From assembly GCF_037975245.1 (NCBI RefSeq), contig NC_092575.1, positions 22,118,841 to 22,182,840 of the forward strand: a stretch of 64,000 bases of DNA, read 5' to 3'. Numbering within the stretch: position 1 is the first letter of the stretch; the number at the start of each line of letters is the position of its first letter. Source of the stretch: Apostichopus japonicus (Eukaryota > Echinodermata > Holothuroidea > Aspidochirotida > Stichopodidae). The position numbers and the translations under genes were made by a program. This document shows, one piece after another, positions 25,201 through 40,200 of this stretch. The notes under the pieces are model-generated. The model was not told the origin of the DNA and ran no database searches. It saw only the letters and a list, made by a program, of their open reading frames with translations.

Positions 25201-28200
25201 TGTCAAAGGTTAGCTTGCCTGGCATGATTTGAAAATTTTATAATAAAATCCCAACCAACAGAAAGCAGTGGTACACGATTAGGTATTACTGTATATTAAG
25301 TGAGGCCTATACCACATGCCCGACTGAGCTAATGCTTAGTATTTATTTTACTTTACTTGTTGAATGTGTGAACTCTATGACTTTATTGTTTCTTTTAAAC
25401 ATTTTATCTCTGTTCATATAATACAAGTTGAAGTCTCTATAAATCCTTGGATAGAGATTGGATTTGTCAGAATTAATACTCAGCAGGTGTAGCATCTTGA
25501 ATTAATTTAAAAAATACAGCAAAATATTTGGAATGTACATATTGACTGAGCCTGCAGTCTTAGCTGTGCTTCCGCAAAGCAACAATTTTGTTTAGTTCAA
25601 CACGACCACCTTGATTCAATCTCTGATCATGTTCGATGTCAGTGTTTCACCGAGAGACCACCGATTGGGTTTTTATTGCACAGTTCTTTGTTTTAAATGC
25701 AGAATTGCAAAACATTCGTAGATTACTATGGTAACGCAGGATATAAATGTACCAACTACCTGGCATATTGTTGCCTCTCCTGTTGCCAACTCACTCTAAT
25801 GTGACAGTTTTCAAGGTTTTTTAATTTTTTTTAGTTAAAAATGAAACGATTGTTTGATAGCTGTTGAAAGCAATTTTTTGAAATTTGAGAAGAGAGATCT
25901 TAGAGATTGCACTTTCTTACAGTGTCTGCCTCAGCTTTCCTCCATACAGTAACCCATCTGTCTTACTCTAGGTGAGAAGACCATCAAAAGCAGTTTCAAC
26001 GTTTGCAATAACAGTTTTCCCATAACAGTTTGGGATCTTATGTTAAAACACTGTTGCTTTTGTAATATATAACAAAGAGGAAGTTAATGGATTCAGATCC
26101 TACTGTCCCTATGACAACACAGGTTTACAAAATGGCAGCCCCCAGACATGACTTTTAAGCTAGGATACCTCCCAAACGGAACAAGATTTTTCTATGTGGG
26201 ATAGTTGTTCTACTGTTCAATGCAATGCCTTAAAATGCAACAATGTGTTATGATGGAGGTACTGTAATTGTCGAAATTTTGACAACATTCAGAATTGTGT
26301 CTCCCAAGGCATATTTTCACAGAATACTGATAACATTATCACAGACAGACAGGTGTCAAAGTTGTTCATTCATGCTAACAAGATCTACCCCACACTGATC
26401 ACAGTAAGCCAAGATTTTTGTGATATTATCCAATGTAAAATGGTCACATAAGAACATCCCAGGCTGGAAGAAAGAATAAGAGAGAGAGAAAGAAAGAAAG
26501 ACCAGTTATATATCTTTTAAAGTCCACGGGGTGATGCCATTGGATGAGTGACAAATATTGACTGGGCGACTATTTACAGAGAAAAAAAGAGAGACAACAA
26601 AACTTGTAGATAAGAAGTTATTGTTGAATGATTAAGTTATTTAGTTTTGGGATCAACAAGATATCACACACCATGTTGAGGATTCTTTGGACTTCTTATA
26701 CTCGTTAATGGTCCATTAATTGTCATGAAATTTATTAAACACTGAAGCAAAGTTCAAGTGTTGTTGTAGGGGTAATTATGGTGTTTTACTTAGCATTGTT
26801 AATTGAGTTATGAAAGGGTGGGGTGATATGTGACATATATACGTTTCAGCGTGACTCGTATCAAAAGTGTGTTAACAGATTTATGTGAGTAAGACAAAAT
26901 TTTGAATACAAAAATTAGATCAGCACTATTTCTGCTAGGGAGGGGGGGACCTGCTGGGGGAATGGGGTCTGGGGGAATGGGGGAGGGACCTGCTGGGGGA
27001 ATGGGGGAGGGACCTGCTGGGGGAATGGGGGAGGGACCTGTTGGGGGAATGGGGGAGGGACCTGCTTGGGGAATGGGGGAGGGACCTGCTGGAGGAAGGG
27101 GCTTGCTAGGGGAGGGACCTACTAGGGGAGGGGAGCAACCTGCTGGGGAAGGGGCATGCTAGGGAGGGACCTGCTTGGGGAATGGGGGAGGGACCTGCTG
27201 GGGGAATGGGGGAGGGACCTGCTGGGGAAGGGGCATGCTAGGGAGGGACCTGCTAGGGAGGGACCTGCTAGGGAAGGGGAGGGACCTTCTGGGGGAAGGG
27301 GCAGGTACCTGCTGGGGGAAGGGGCAGGTACTTGGTAGGGGAAGGGGCAGGTACCTGCTAGGGGAGGGGCAGGGACCTGCTGGGGGGTAGGGAAGGTACT
27401 GTTATGTTGGTTTCAAACAGTTGTTTGTTTTTACACTGAAGACTGCTTCCATGTCATAATTCCATCTCAATGCAGCTGATTATGTTAACTGCTCATTTTG
27501 CACATTTTGACAGATTTGACAGAATAATCACACAAGTTCATTGCTAAGTCTTTCTCCAATTTTGAACTTGTTTGTGATGGCAACTGTTGCAACAAGAGTA
27601 TTTGGGATGATTGCTTTCATTTTGTCAGAAATGAATATAATCATGAAACTAATCGCTCACAGGCAAGTAACTAGGCTTTCTCGCTTACCCTTGACTTTAA
27701 AGAAAACTCCCATCATGTCCCATACCTCTACCATGTCTAGGTAACCTCATTAGTACATGTACAAATTTTTGTTACTGGTTTCCATTAGGATAACTTTTGG
27801 TGTTGTTAGGAGACAGGTAAGCTCGTCACTCGTAAGATTTTGCATATCTCAATTTTCATCATATTATATTTTTGAAGTAACCCGTGGTATAGTTAGTATT
27901 ATTACAGAAATAAAGACTGACATTGCAGCTTTAGCAATCAAAGTAAAATCTTCAGGTTGGATATGTTTCAAAGTACATGACTGGAGTCATGAAACCCTCG
28001 GTCAATCCTGAAAGTCATTGAAGAGTACCATCCAACATCCCAGGAAGAAATAACCCCTGACTATGTCAAAGAACATCTGTAAGAGGTTCATCATCAGTGA
28101 CCATATCTGGATTTCTTTTTCTAGCATATTGGAGGACAATGCCTTTAGTCCTTTCATTCGCTTTGGTATTGACCTCAAGTATGCCAAAATGTCATGTTAG

Positions 28201-31200
28201 GGTCATGCATGTGTTAAGTATGCTCCCACCCACAAATCCCTCCCCCCCCCGCCTTCCCCTCAGTGAGACATTAATTGCCTCAATTAGCATCCAGTATTGT
28301 CTGGGAATAGTTTGGAAGGGTGATCGTCTCTAGGAAAAAAGCATATTAACTTTGGCATGCTAATATGGAGGGCAAATACTGTTGACCTTTGAAAGTTCAC
28401 AAAAGTTCTAGCCGGGTAGATATAGTGGATTCTGTGTATGTGTCTGGCATTATTGTGACCTGTTGAATCGAAAGATGTTTGTTTTTTGTTTATGTTGCTA
28501 GAATCTGAGATATATGTATCAAAATTCTGAGCGTACTCCAGCTAGGCATCAGCCCATGTAATAATTCCGTCGAACAGGTGGTGGTAGAGCATTTATATAA
28601 CATCCCAGTAGTGAAAGGTATAATACAGTTTGATACCAATCAGAAGGAAATCTTGTTGCCTGCAGAGCTCAGCTGTGTGCTGATGGCTTAACAAACCCCC
28701 CCCCCCCCAAAAAAAAAGAGTTCCAAGTATGGTGTATAAATGGGGACCTGTGAGATAAAATTGTCAGCTGGGAGCGGTTTAGCTGCTGAAATGTGGAGGG
28801 ATTGTCTCTATGTTTGACAGGTTTTCATTGACCGGGGTAATATTGTAAAGCGCTTTGAGCCTTTAGGAAAGGCGCTATATAAAATATGAAATTGTTATTA
28901 TTATTATGAATAAAGCACAATTACTGCCATCGGTTAGAGCTCTTTAAAGGTGAACAATGTTTTGTTTTTCAACAACCAATTCTCTCTCAAATGGATCTGA
29001 CAGCACATTACAGTACCTTGCAATAACTTTGGGAGTAGTAAAGCTGGTGTATGGAATGATGTTTTTGTGTGGCAAACTCGTCTTTTGCCTAAATAACTGG
29101 CCTGAGAAAGGGAACAAAAGTATGGAATATGGGTGGAAATCTTGTTGGATTGTGTATTTTGACTTGTCAATTATTCAAACAACACAATTCGTTTGTTTTG
29201 TCAAAATCATTTGAGTATCAACATGTCTGCAAAATCTTCATGTATTAGAGTGTTCTATGCGTTGACAATGTTAGCAATTGCCAGTCAAACCAAAATTGGG
29301 CTGAAGATCAGTCAAGAACATCAATATAGGCCTCAGATGCAAACTAATTTCCTACAGGCACTGATCCTTTGTATTATTTTCAGCTATAGAGAATTATTCA
29401 AATTGGCATTTTAAATATCTGAGTGCCAGGGATAAACTACTTTTGGAGGGGCAGTAATATGTTTGTTGGACTTTTGAATATAGGTGACCATTATCTGACC
29501 TTATAGCATATTTGATGCCAAACTAATACTGATTACCTTTTAGGTTCAATGTGTATGGAAGCACGTTCGTTGATGGCTACGTGACAGTCAAATTTGTTAA
29601 GTAAATACCATACATAAAGTTTATAAAGCAAATCATTATTTACGAGTAAGATTGATTTAGATTTCTGTAAAGTTTATAAGTGAACGTTTCGGTATGCGGT
29701 GTAACATAGACACATTGCAATCATCTTACGCTAGATCAGAAGGAAAGACAATGTCACGATGGGATGATGTTTGCATTATGATACCAACGGTAAATAATTT
29801 CTAAGAATTTGTAATTCCAGAAAGTACCTAACTAGTCTATTCCAACAACACCAGTCGATGACTAATGGTTATGACACGGTCTTGCCAAGCCGTATCATGT
29901 GAGATAAAACTCCTAACGACTCATTAACTATGTTCATCACTTTATAGTTTCCCAGCATTCTCTGCCAGGGCTGTGTTGTGACTGTTGTCACAATGTGACA
30001 TGAATATCAATATCAAAATAATCATAATCATGCCTCCAGTGGAAAAACTCAAGATTCCTTAACTATGATGTGTGTCTACATGTTTATTTTTTTCTGTGTA
30101 GTGCACCCATTGTGGTGCTTTTGCAAGGGCTGGGTTGTCACAATGTGACATATATATATAAATATCAACTTAACTTTTACTCTGGAAAACCTCAAGATTC
30201 CTTAACTATGACTGTGTGTATACATCTTTATGTATTTCTGTGTATTAAACCCTATGTGGTTCTTATTGCCTTTAAACAGATTAATGGCTGTAAAGTTAAG
30301 ATAGAACACCCTGTTCCATTCTTCCAACAATTGTCTTCATTTCCTTGTACTGTGGTCTGTTACAAATATCCTTCACAGATTGAACTTTTGAGAAGGGTAT
30401 ATATATATTCTATTCACTGAATCTTGTAGTAATTACTAATTACTCCTCCAGACAATAGAGGAATCTTCTATAACTATCTTAATGATATGGTCACTCCCTT
30501 TGTAGTATCTTCAAGGATGCATACATTAGTTCATTGTCAGCGACTTTGAACAATCACAGATTTTTTAGCCAGTGATATTTGTTACTCTTTGAGTGTCAAC
30601 CAGAGAACAATAGAGACCTCACAGTGACCTCTGCATGGTCGGACAGTCTGTTCTCATTGCATTGTGAACTGTAAAGATAATGTACAATAGTACAATCAGG
30701 TCATTTGCAGTATCTCTGTGAACCATGGAGGGTTGAAGTTTAAAACCGAGTTATGGTCGATATGGCCTTTGTTACACATTTTGTTTACACAATAGACAAA
30801 CTATAAATGACCTTGTCTGATAGATCTAGTAACTTACACTGTTGTAGTAGACATAACTACATACAAGTTATGTGACGAGGAATAAATGGTGTTCAAAGTT
30901 TGGTATACCATTTGCAAAGAGCCTAGGCTCTGAAATATCTTTCTCTCATTACACACTATAGTTCCTGTGTAGAAAGAGTCTGCTACACATCTTCACATTT
31001 GCATAGCATCTTGACCTTTTTGCATAGCAACTTGACCAATTTGCATAGCAACATGACCATCTGAAAAGGAATAATTTGGTGTTCAAATTTTGGTATAGCA
31101 TTCGCGAAGAGCCTAGGCTCTGAAATATCTTTCTCTCATTAAACATCATAGTTCCTGTGTAGAAAGAGTCTACTTCACATCTTCACACTTGTATAGCATC

Positions 31201-34200
31201 TTGACCATTTTGCATAGCAACTTGACCATTTTGCATAGCAACTTGACCATTTGAAAAGGAATAATTTAGTGTTCAAATTTTGGTATAGTATTTGCAAAGA
31301 GCATATAGGCTCTGAAATCTCTTTCTCTCATTAAACATCATAGTTCCTGTAGTAGAAAGCTGCTACACATCTTCACATTTGCATAGCATCTTGACCTTTT
31401 TGCATAGCAACTTGACCATTTGGCATAGCAACTTGACCATTTTGCATAGCAACTTGACCATTTGAAAAGGAATAATTTAGTGTTCTAATTTTGGTATAGC
31501 ATTTGCAAAGAGCCTAGGCTCTGAAATATCTTTCTCTCATTAAACATCATAGTTCCTGTGTAGAAAGCTGCTACACATCTTCACACTTGCATAGCAACTT
31601 GACCTTTTTGCATAGCATCTTGACCTTTTTGCATAGCAACTTGACCATTTGGCATAGCAACTTGACCATTTTGCATAGCAACTTGACCATTTGAAAAGGA
31701 ATAATTTAGTGTTCAAATTTTGGTATAGTATTTGCAAAGAGCATAGGCTCTGAAATATCTTTCTCTCATTAAACACTATAGTTCCTGTGTAGAAAGAGTG
31801 CACTACACATCTTCACACTTGCATAGCAACTTGACCTTTTTGCATAGCAACTTGACCATTTTGCATAGCAACTTGACCATTTGAAAAGGAATAATTTAGT
31901 GTTCAAATTTTGGTATAGTATTTGCAAAGAGCATAGGCTCTGAAATCTCTTTCTCTCATTAAACATCATAGTTCCTGTAGTAGAAAGCTGCTACACATCT
32001 TCACATTTGCATAGCATCTTGACCTTTTTGCATAGCAACTTGACCATTTTGCATAGCAACTTGACCATTTGAAAAGGAATAATTTAGTGTTCAAATTTTG
32101 GTATAGTATTTGCAAAGAGCATAGGCTCTGAAATATCTTTCTCTCATTAAACACTATAGTTCCTGTGTAGAAAGAGTGCACTACACATCTTCACACTTGC
32201 ATAGCAACTTGACCTTTTTGCATAGCAACTTGACCATTTTGCATAGCAACTTGACCATTTGAAAAGGAATAATTTAGTGTTCAAATTTTGGTATAGTATT
32301 TGCAAAGAGCATAGGCTCTGAAATCTCTTTCTCTCATTAAACATCATAGTTCCTGTAGTAGAAAGCTGCTACACATCTTCACATTTGCATAGCATCTTGA
32401 CCTTTTTGCATAGCAACTTGACCATTTGGCATAGCAACTTGACCATTTTGCATAGCAACTTGACCATTTGAAAAGGAATAATTTAGTGTTCTAATTTTGG
32501 TATAGCATTTGCAAAGAGCCTAGGCTCTGAAATATCTTTCTCTCATTAAACATCATAGTTCCTGTGTAGAAAGCTGCTACACATCGTCACACTTGCATAG
32601 CATCTTGACCTTTTTGCATAGCAACTTGACCATTTTGCATAGCAACTTGACCATTTGAAAAGGAATAATTTAGTGTTCAAATTTTGGTATAGTATTTGCA
32701 AAGAGCATAGGCTCTGAAATATCTTTCTCTCATTAAACATCATAGTTCCTGTAGTAGAAAGCTGCTACACATCTTCACATTTGCATAGCATCTTGACCTT
32801 TTTGCATAGCAACTTGACCATTTTGCATAGCAACTTGACCATTTGAAAAGGAATAATTTAGTGTTCAAATTTTGGTATAGTATTTGCAAAGAGCATAGGC
32901 TCTGAAATATCTTTCTCTCATTAAACACTATAGTTCCTGTGTAGAAAGAGTGCACTACACATCTTCACACTTGCATAGCAACTTGACCTTTTTGCATAGC
33001 AACTTGACCATTTTGCATAGCAACTTGACCATTTGAAAAGGAATAATTTAGTGTTCAAATTTTGGTATAGTATTTGCAAAGAGCATAGGCTCTGAAATCT
33101 CTTTCTCTCATTAAACATCATAGTTCCTGTAGTAGAAAGCTGCTACACATCTTCACATTTGCATAGCATCTTGACCTTTTTGCATAGCAACTTGACCATT
33201 TGGCATAGCAACTTGACCATTTTGCATAGCAACTTGACCATTTGAAAAGGAATAATTTAGTATTCTAACTTTGGTAAAGCATTTTCAAAGAGCCTTTTCT
33301 CTGAAATCGCGTTCTCTCATTAAACATCATAGTTCCTGTGTAGAAAGCTGCTACACATCTTCACACTTGCATAGCATCTTGACCATTTTGCATAGCAACT
33401 TGACCATTTGGCATAGCGTTTTGCAATGCGATAAGGTATAAATTACTCCCTGGTTCATTTATAATGGGTATGTACCCTATGTAGTTACCATGGTTACCCT
33501 AGATAATCACTGCAATGACTGACTGAAAAGAAAAGGAGGCAAAGGTATTAATATAAATTCTTGAGTCCTGAATCATTTTCTTTCTTTTTATTTTGTTTTT
33601 TGGGGGTTTTTTTTGCTGCATAATTCAGGCCCCGAAATTCAGGCTATTTTCTGGCTAATTGCCAGTGGTTTTCACTGCTTGTCAGTAGAAAAACAAAATC
33701 CAATCGATTTGGAAAGGTTACACAACCAAATTTGTTACAAATTATCATTAGATTTGAGATTATGATTATGGTAATAAGTTGTAGTTTTAAGCCGACAAAA
33801 TACGTCCGTATACTTTGAGTGTTGTTTTGATAGAGTGTGTTCAATAAGGTGCCACTCACTGTCTTTGCACTTTAGTTCCATCATTTTCCTTGCCCGCAAA
33901 ATTCTAATAATCAAAAAAAAGAAGGAAAAAAAGGGGGGGCAAATGTTGAATTCTCAGTCGATGGTAGAACATATTTGTATGCTGTTTTCAAGTCGAAGTG
34001 TCTTTCAATTTTAAACTTATTCAATGTCATGTTTCAGAAAATGAAACTAGAGAACTATGACTTAATAAATGATTTCTCATAAACGTGTTGACTTAAACAG
34101 TTGTTGATGATCTATTCTGTGGTTTATGAGGGACAATAAACTTGATATCAATTTAGTATCTAGATAACTTGTTACATTTTCCCTGGGTAAAGAATCACCT

Positions 34201-37200
34201 GTCATATATGTTTGTCAGACTTTGGCACTTTCGAAGCCAGCTTGTCAACTTGTTTATTTGTTTTATATTGGTGGATTGCTTGTGGTGGGCGTGTCAGATG
34301 ATGCCTATTCAGTATTCTGATTCTTAGATCTTCAAAGCGTGAGCTCAGACCATTAAACTTTTGATGACACTCAGAATTTTAACCCAGTTTTCAAAATAAC
34401 AATTTTGTTTCTGTTTTGAGACTTTCAAACTGTTCACTTTTGTCTTTGCCAATGACTAGATCCAACCAGGGCTCAGGGGGTGGGGGGTGGTGCATTAGTT
34501 GTTTTGTGTGTGTGCACATTTGTTGTTCAAGTTTGTTTTCGATTCAAGATTGAATTATTCTTCTTTGTATCTTTCTTCTTGCCATACATAATATCTGTAT
34601 TTATTGGTGTCAGGCTGTCATATTTTGAGTTTACTCTTGAGTAACAAGTAAATTGTTGACTTCAGAGCCTGTAAGCTTTTACACAAATAGAGAATCAGAG
34701 TATTTGATATTTTTTAGTTTAAACTTTGAACTTGATCAGAAGTGTCTGCCACTTATAAACTTCAGCGTAAACTATTCAAGAACTTTGCACTTTGCAGCGC
34801 TTACAAGTGATTTAAAGCCGGGCCAATCTTTCCTTGTTGAAATGATACAGATAACACAATATCTTTCATGGTTAGCCAATATAGTTGTCAAACTCAACTC
34901 CAACAAACTGACAAGCTGCATTCTTTTAGCTTGATCACTACTATATTCCAGGGCGGCCTAACCAAAGTTAGCGCTGAATTTTTCAAATCACACCTATCAA
35001 ATATGAAATAATGCATTGATGCTAGAACAGGGATTCTTATCAGGTGGCACACAGGCCAAATTTACTTTGCTTACTCTCACCACAACAACTGTACCCTCTC
35101 TCTACCGATGTCAGAAGTGTGACCTGGTAATTCTTTGACACTGACCTCCGCTATTGACCAGTCACCTCCGGTCAACCTTACCTCCTTCTCATTCCACGAA
35201 CCAGTGTCTAGTTATGCACTCTATAGAGCTGAAAAGATCCTTGCGTATATTGGCCTTTGTGTACCCAGCCCACAATCTTGTACAGTTGGTTTATCAGGTA
35301 GGTACACCCTTCTGGCTTGCCCTGTACATCGTTCAATCATGGAGGTTCTGTTTTACCTCCATGGTTCAAAGAACAGTAAGTGAAGTGAAATATTGGTTCT
35401 CTCTGGCTGACTTCCTGGCCCTTGTAGAAAATAGATTGATAAACCCTGTCCTAGAACATTGACCAGTCACAGACATCGAGTGCTACAAAGTTAACTATGT
35501 TTACCATAAGTTATGTTATGTCATGGGTCATAAAATTCTAAAAAGTATAGAATAGTTTGAAATATGTATTTTACAGCTTTGCCCGGGCACTAAATCCAGT
35601 AATTTGTGTAACTTTAAGCATTCTTGATCTTTGAACAGTACCCATGTAATAATACTGGTTTTTATTAAATACGACCATGATTTGTAACCCTGTGAAATAA
35701 AACAGCAGTAGAGGTTTCTAACTTAACCACGCCAATATTTTTCAAGCCAAATTAAACTTTGATTCACCCCTCATCAGTAAACCTAGGTCAAGTTCACTAA
35801 TCTGATTTCACTTTCATCATCATTTTATTGTAGTATTTTCTTCTTCTTTTCCCCCTTCCATATCACCAATCGATTTTCAGCACAAATTCGACAAAGCTCA
35901 CTGTTCCAATGCTTGTGACTGCATGTTGACATGGTATTCTCTTTCCTTTAAATTCTCTCCCTCTCGACTTGTTTTCATTTCCACTCCAGCGTGATCACCT
36001 CCAGGCCATTATAAGCCCCTCTCAAAGGACCATTTTTTCTTCCCCTTTTTTGTGGAAAGCTATTGTCTAGTTCTGTTTTCTTTGTGGATTTTATTTACCA
36101 TCCCTCTACTCTGTTGTTGCTGTGAGGTCTTAAGGCCCAAACAGCTGTTTGCTCTTTACTAAACGGTCCGCACAGGTTGGTAACTACGACGTGACGTCAG
36201 CCTTTACTTCTCAATTCCTGGTAAAATACCAAAACAATAATAAAGAAACCTGAGAATTGAAATTGTTTCCATAACCCTGCCACCTTTTCACTCTATTAAG
36301 AATTCAAGTTTGCACGCAACCATTTTAAAAGCGAATTCACAAATGCTGGTGTTTGCTTTTCTTTTCTTTTCTTTCTTTCTTCTTTTTTCCTTTTCGCCCT
36401 TTCCTTTTGTCTTTGCTTCTGAAGCATCGTTCAAAGATTCCCGCTGGGTAATGGTGGATCTATAGTAGGTGTGGGTGAAAGTGAAGTTTTGTATCCAAGG
36501 TAACAACACAATGTCCTAAAGGGAATTTGAAGGGCAGGTTACGCTCTGAACTCCGCAAGGACATTTTTGATACGTCTACTTAAAACAGCTTTCCATGACG
36601 GATTTTCGTATTTACTATGTGGCCTGCCATTGTACCAAAAAATGTGGGAAAATATATTTCTTATGTTCATTAATTCACTTGAACTAAGCTTCACCTCTCA
36701 AGTGAACTTCAAACATGAAACAGAGGAAACAAATACCGGCTCAGGTAGATGAAGTATTTGCCTACTGTACCATGATTACTTTTCTACTTCATAATATTGA
36801 TGTCAACGAATTGTCGGCCGCAAGTTTGTGAGACACTATATTAAATCACAAACTGGACTGAAATTGCCGGCACAATTTGTTTCAATCAATGAGTAGCAAT
36901 CTCTTTAGAAGTCGAATAAGAGATGAGTTAGTCAAAATGTTGCAGCATTCTGGTCACTCAGTTGCATTATATTTAATTGTCATCCGGACTGCATGGAAAA
37001 CCTTCGTAATTTTTACAACAGAATATGATCTTTCGTTTTTGGTATGATAGAGTTATTCATTTGTATCCTAACTTTAAAACAAATTGTCATACTTTCTGTC
37101 AAGTTATGGAAGTTCAGTAACATACATCTTGATGAAAACTGGCGAAGAACTGAATTGCTATGTATCACCTACTGTAACTTGACAACATATCATAAATTTG

Positions 37201-40200
37201 AAACTTTAAAGCTTAATATCAACATGAATCATGTTAAAACTTGCAAAGTTGTCGTTAGTTACACTTATCTGGAAACATTATAACCATCAATTTTTCAAGT
37301 TATACTTAGCATGACATATGTTGACCAAAATTGTCAAATTATCAAGTTGTTGTGTTAATGTAGTACAGTAGGATAGATACCCTCAGCTTGAAATAAACCA
37401 CAGAACCACGGATATATATGTTGACTTCTTAAATTAAATTAATAGGACAGGTTTATTTCAAATTGTGGAATGGAACAGAATGCTGTGTTACACTTAATTC
37501 AAATCACACATAAAACATACAATATTTGTTTACTTGTCATGTGAACAATAACGTCAAATCTTGACAACAACTGACACATTTTTGTGGTGCTGTGTTTATA
37601 CTATCACAGCAAGTCTTATTTGTCCCTTGTTTGTCCCTTGCCATATGAAGAGATTAATACTACATACAGTCTGGACGTACTCCTCAACAGGATTCTAAGA
37701 ATCAGTTTTACCTTCTGTGATGCAGATAACAATTAATCATATCTGTAATTTTGTGAAACTTAATTGGGAAGAATCTGGGTTCAAGCTCTTAGCTGAGTTC
37801 TTCTGCTTCCATATCACATCATTATTAAGATGGAAATCCAATTGGAAGGCATTTAGTAATAACCAATAGTCAGTGATGTAATGGTACTTCCTGTTTATGC
37901 AGAATAAATATAGAACTTACTGTATGTAGGGAGCTGTTAGAAATAGCAGCTCCCTGCGGTATGTAAGCTTTCTGCACTGCCAAAGATGGACACCTTCAAC
38001 ATGACTCAGATAGAGAAAATGAAATTGTTTATTGTATAGTCAGTACTGCGAAGTTCGGAACATTGCGAAGTTCGGACATCCCTAAGAATTACACGATTTC
38101 ACCATGACAACCTAAGTTTGGCCGTGTATCGTAATATAACACAATTCTCCTACCATATCAAGTATATATTCAGGTGATTTATACCAGAAGATATAGTTTT
38201 GTGGTGTTTTAAGGCTTAGGTGTCCGAACTTTGAAGTGTCCATGCTACCATTGAGAGATATATAATAGTGTACCTAACTAACAAGCTTTTACCTAGATGT
38301 CTCATACCTCTAATACTTTCCCATCTACCTAAACTACATGCTTAGTGATGTTTTAGCACTGTGCACGCTCCTCCCCCCCCCCTTCCGAATCTCCCATCCC
38401 TCCTCCCCCTCTCCCATCCCTCCTCCCCTCTCCCATCCCTCATCTCCCATCCCTCCTCCCCCTCTCCCATCCTTCCTCCCCCTCTCCCATCCCTCATCTC
38501 CCATCCCTCTCCCATTCCTCATCTCCCATCCCTCTCCCATCCCTCCTCTCCCATCCCTCATCTCCCATCCCTCCCTCATACTCCACTGCCAAGATACCAC
38601 CCACTCTCTCCTCCTTCCACAAAGCTACCATTCAGAAGTTAACTACTGTATGTGTATGGACTGTGTAAATAAATACTTTTGGTGGAAACGAGGGTTTTGA
38701 AACCCTCTTTCCTTGGACCTCTCACCCATTCACTCGTGAGTTACAGTAGCTTTAGTCAGAAAATAGGTAGAGAATGCAGGTGCCAGATGGTGATTGCAAT
38801 GAGTCTCTGGAGTTATAATCTTCCTGGAATTTAATCATATTCTTGACAATCACATTCTTCTCTTTGTTGGTAACATTTGGCACGCTCTGTCAAAGCATTT
38901 ACTCTGAGTGTTCACAGGTTTAGGAGGTAAGTTGCATCTTAAAACTGAATACTAAAATGTAACATTAGGACCAATAAAGCAATGGGAAAGTGATTTAAAC
39001 GGCCTTGTATCTCATACTTTCATTGTCCAATTAATACCTTCACTCCTCGTTTGACCTTAAAGTTTTCCTGGAAAGTTCTTGTTTGCCTCACAAAACTGTG
39101 TTTTTGTAATTTGTGCATTTTTCCCGTCCTTGACACAATACTGACCATCAGACTGCTAGTTGCTAGGACAATATGCAAGTTGCTAGGTAACAGATAATAT
39201 CAACAGAGTTACAACCATGAATTGAGCAATTTCTAGGTATTCTTAAAAGCTTTCATTCTGAGAACTGCAGGGGCATGTTGATATAGTTTATTCACTACTG
39301 GTTCACTGTTGAGTTTTGTAGGTCAAGGATTATTCAATTATTTTGTTGATATCTGCTGCTACTGTGAACTCAAGAAAATGTAAATTAGTTTTCAAAGTTT
39401 TGTGTGCTCAGTGTTGAATTATATTTCTTATAAAATTAGTAAGGTAGTCAGTATAGGCCCCAAATTATAGTACGCTATAATTGCTAGAAGTTTTCAAAAA
39501 GTACTTTCCTGGAGGTCTTTACTCTCCAAATTGTTCTCATACATTTTTAAGGAACACACAAGCTGACTAAATGTCCCAGTGAGGAATATTTCCTCAAAGG
39601 TTGTAATAAATAATATATACTCTGTTTAAGAATTCTCAGGAATCAATGGCCGAGATTGTATTGTGATATTTTGGATAACAAGTCTGATTAAAGTAAAACC
39701 AAGGACAGTAATGACCATTCTTACAAAACTGCTTTATTTTATAATATAACAAGAAGAAACTATTAAATATTTTTGGTACTTCTCCTCTACCTTTCTCTCA
39801 TTGTCGTATCATGTGGGGGGGGGACCTCTCCATTTGCAAGACCATTATTCTCAAAGTTAGAAACAATTTAAAGTTAAGCGGCAGTGGCCCCCTATTTTGT
39901 CTGTTATTGTCATATTTAAACTTGCTCAAGGCCACATGAAAAAATAGGGAAAAAAAAATACTTGTAACATGGTGTATAATAATCCTCAAGCTGATTTGCT
40001 TATTTCTTGTAAGCTGTTTGGAAGGCATTTATTCACTATTTAGCCATCTCTAGATTGACAGTTATAGGTTAAAACAGGATTGTAGTTAAGTTTAATACTC
40101 ATCCTTCTAAGAAATATCATTGAGAAAAATAAACAGAGCATGAAAAACCAAACATGATGGCAAGATTCCAAGGGTGGCCCCCATTCTCTTGTCCTTTTTC

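Noticed and set aside
26902-27390. Gly-rich frames over the G-rich region
   Set aside because: They appear in overlapping frames of a simple repeat and have no conserved domain.
31540-33121. Repeated Cys-rich open frames (WSSCYAK heptads) on the minus strand
   Set aside because: They come from a satellite whose unit and sub-unit lengths are multiples of three. Each unit carries stops, and no promoter, splice sites or protein family match is visible.
30879-33417. CRISPR-like repeat array
   Set aside because: The repeats are long, divergent and without unique spacers, in clearly eukaryotic intron DNA. It is a satellite.
38334-38700. Pro/Ser-rich and Gly/Glu-rich frames
   Set aside because: They result from the CTCCCATCC pyrimidine minisatellite.
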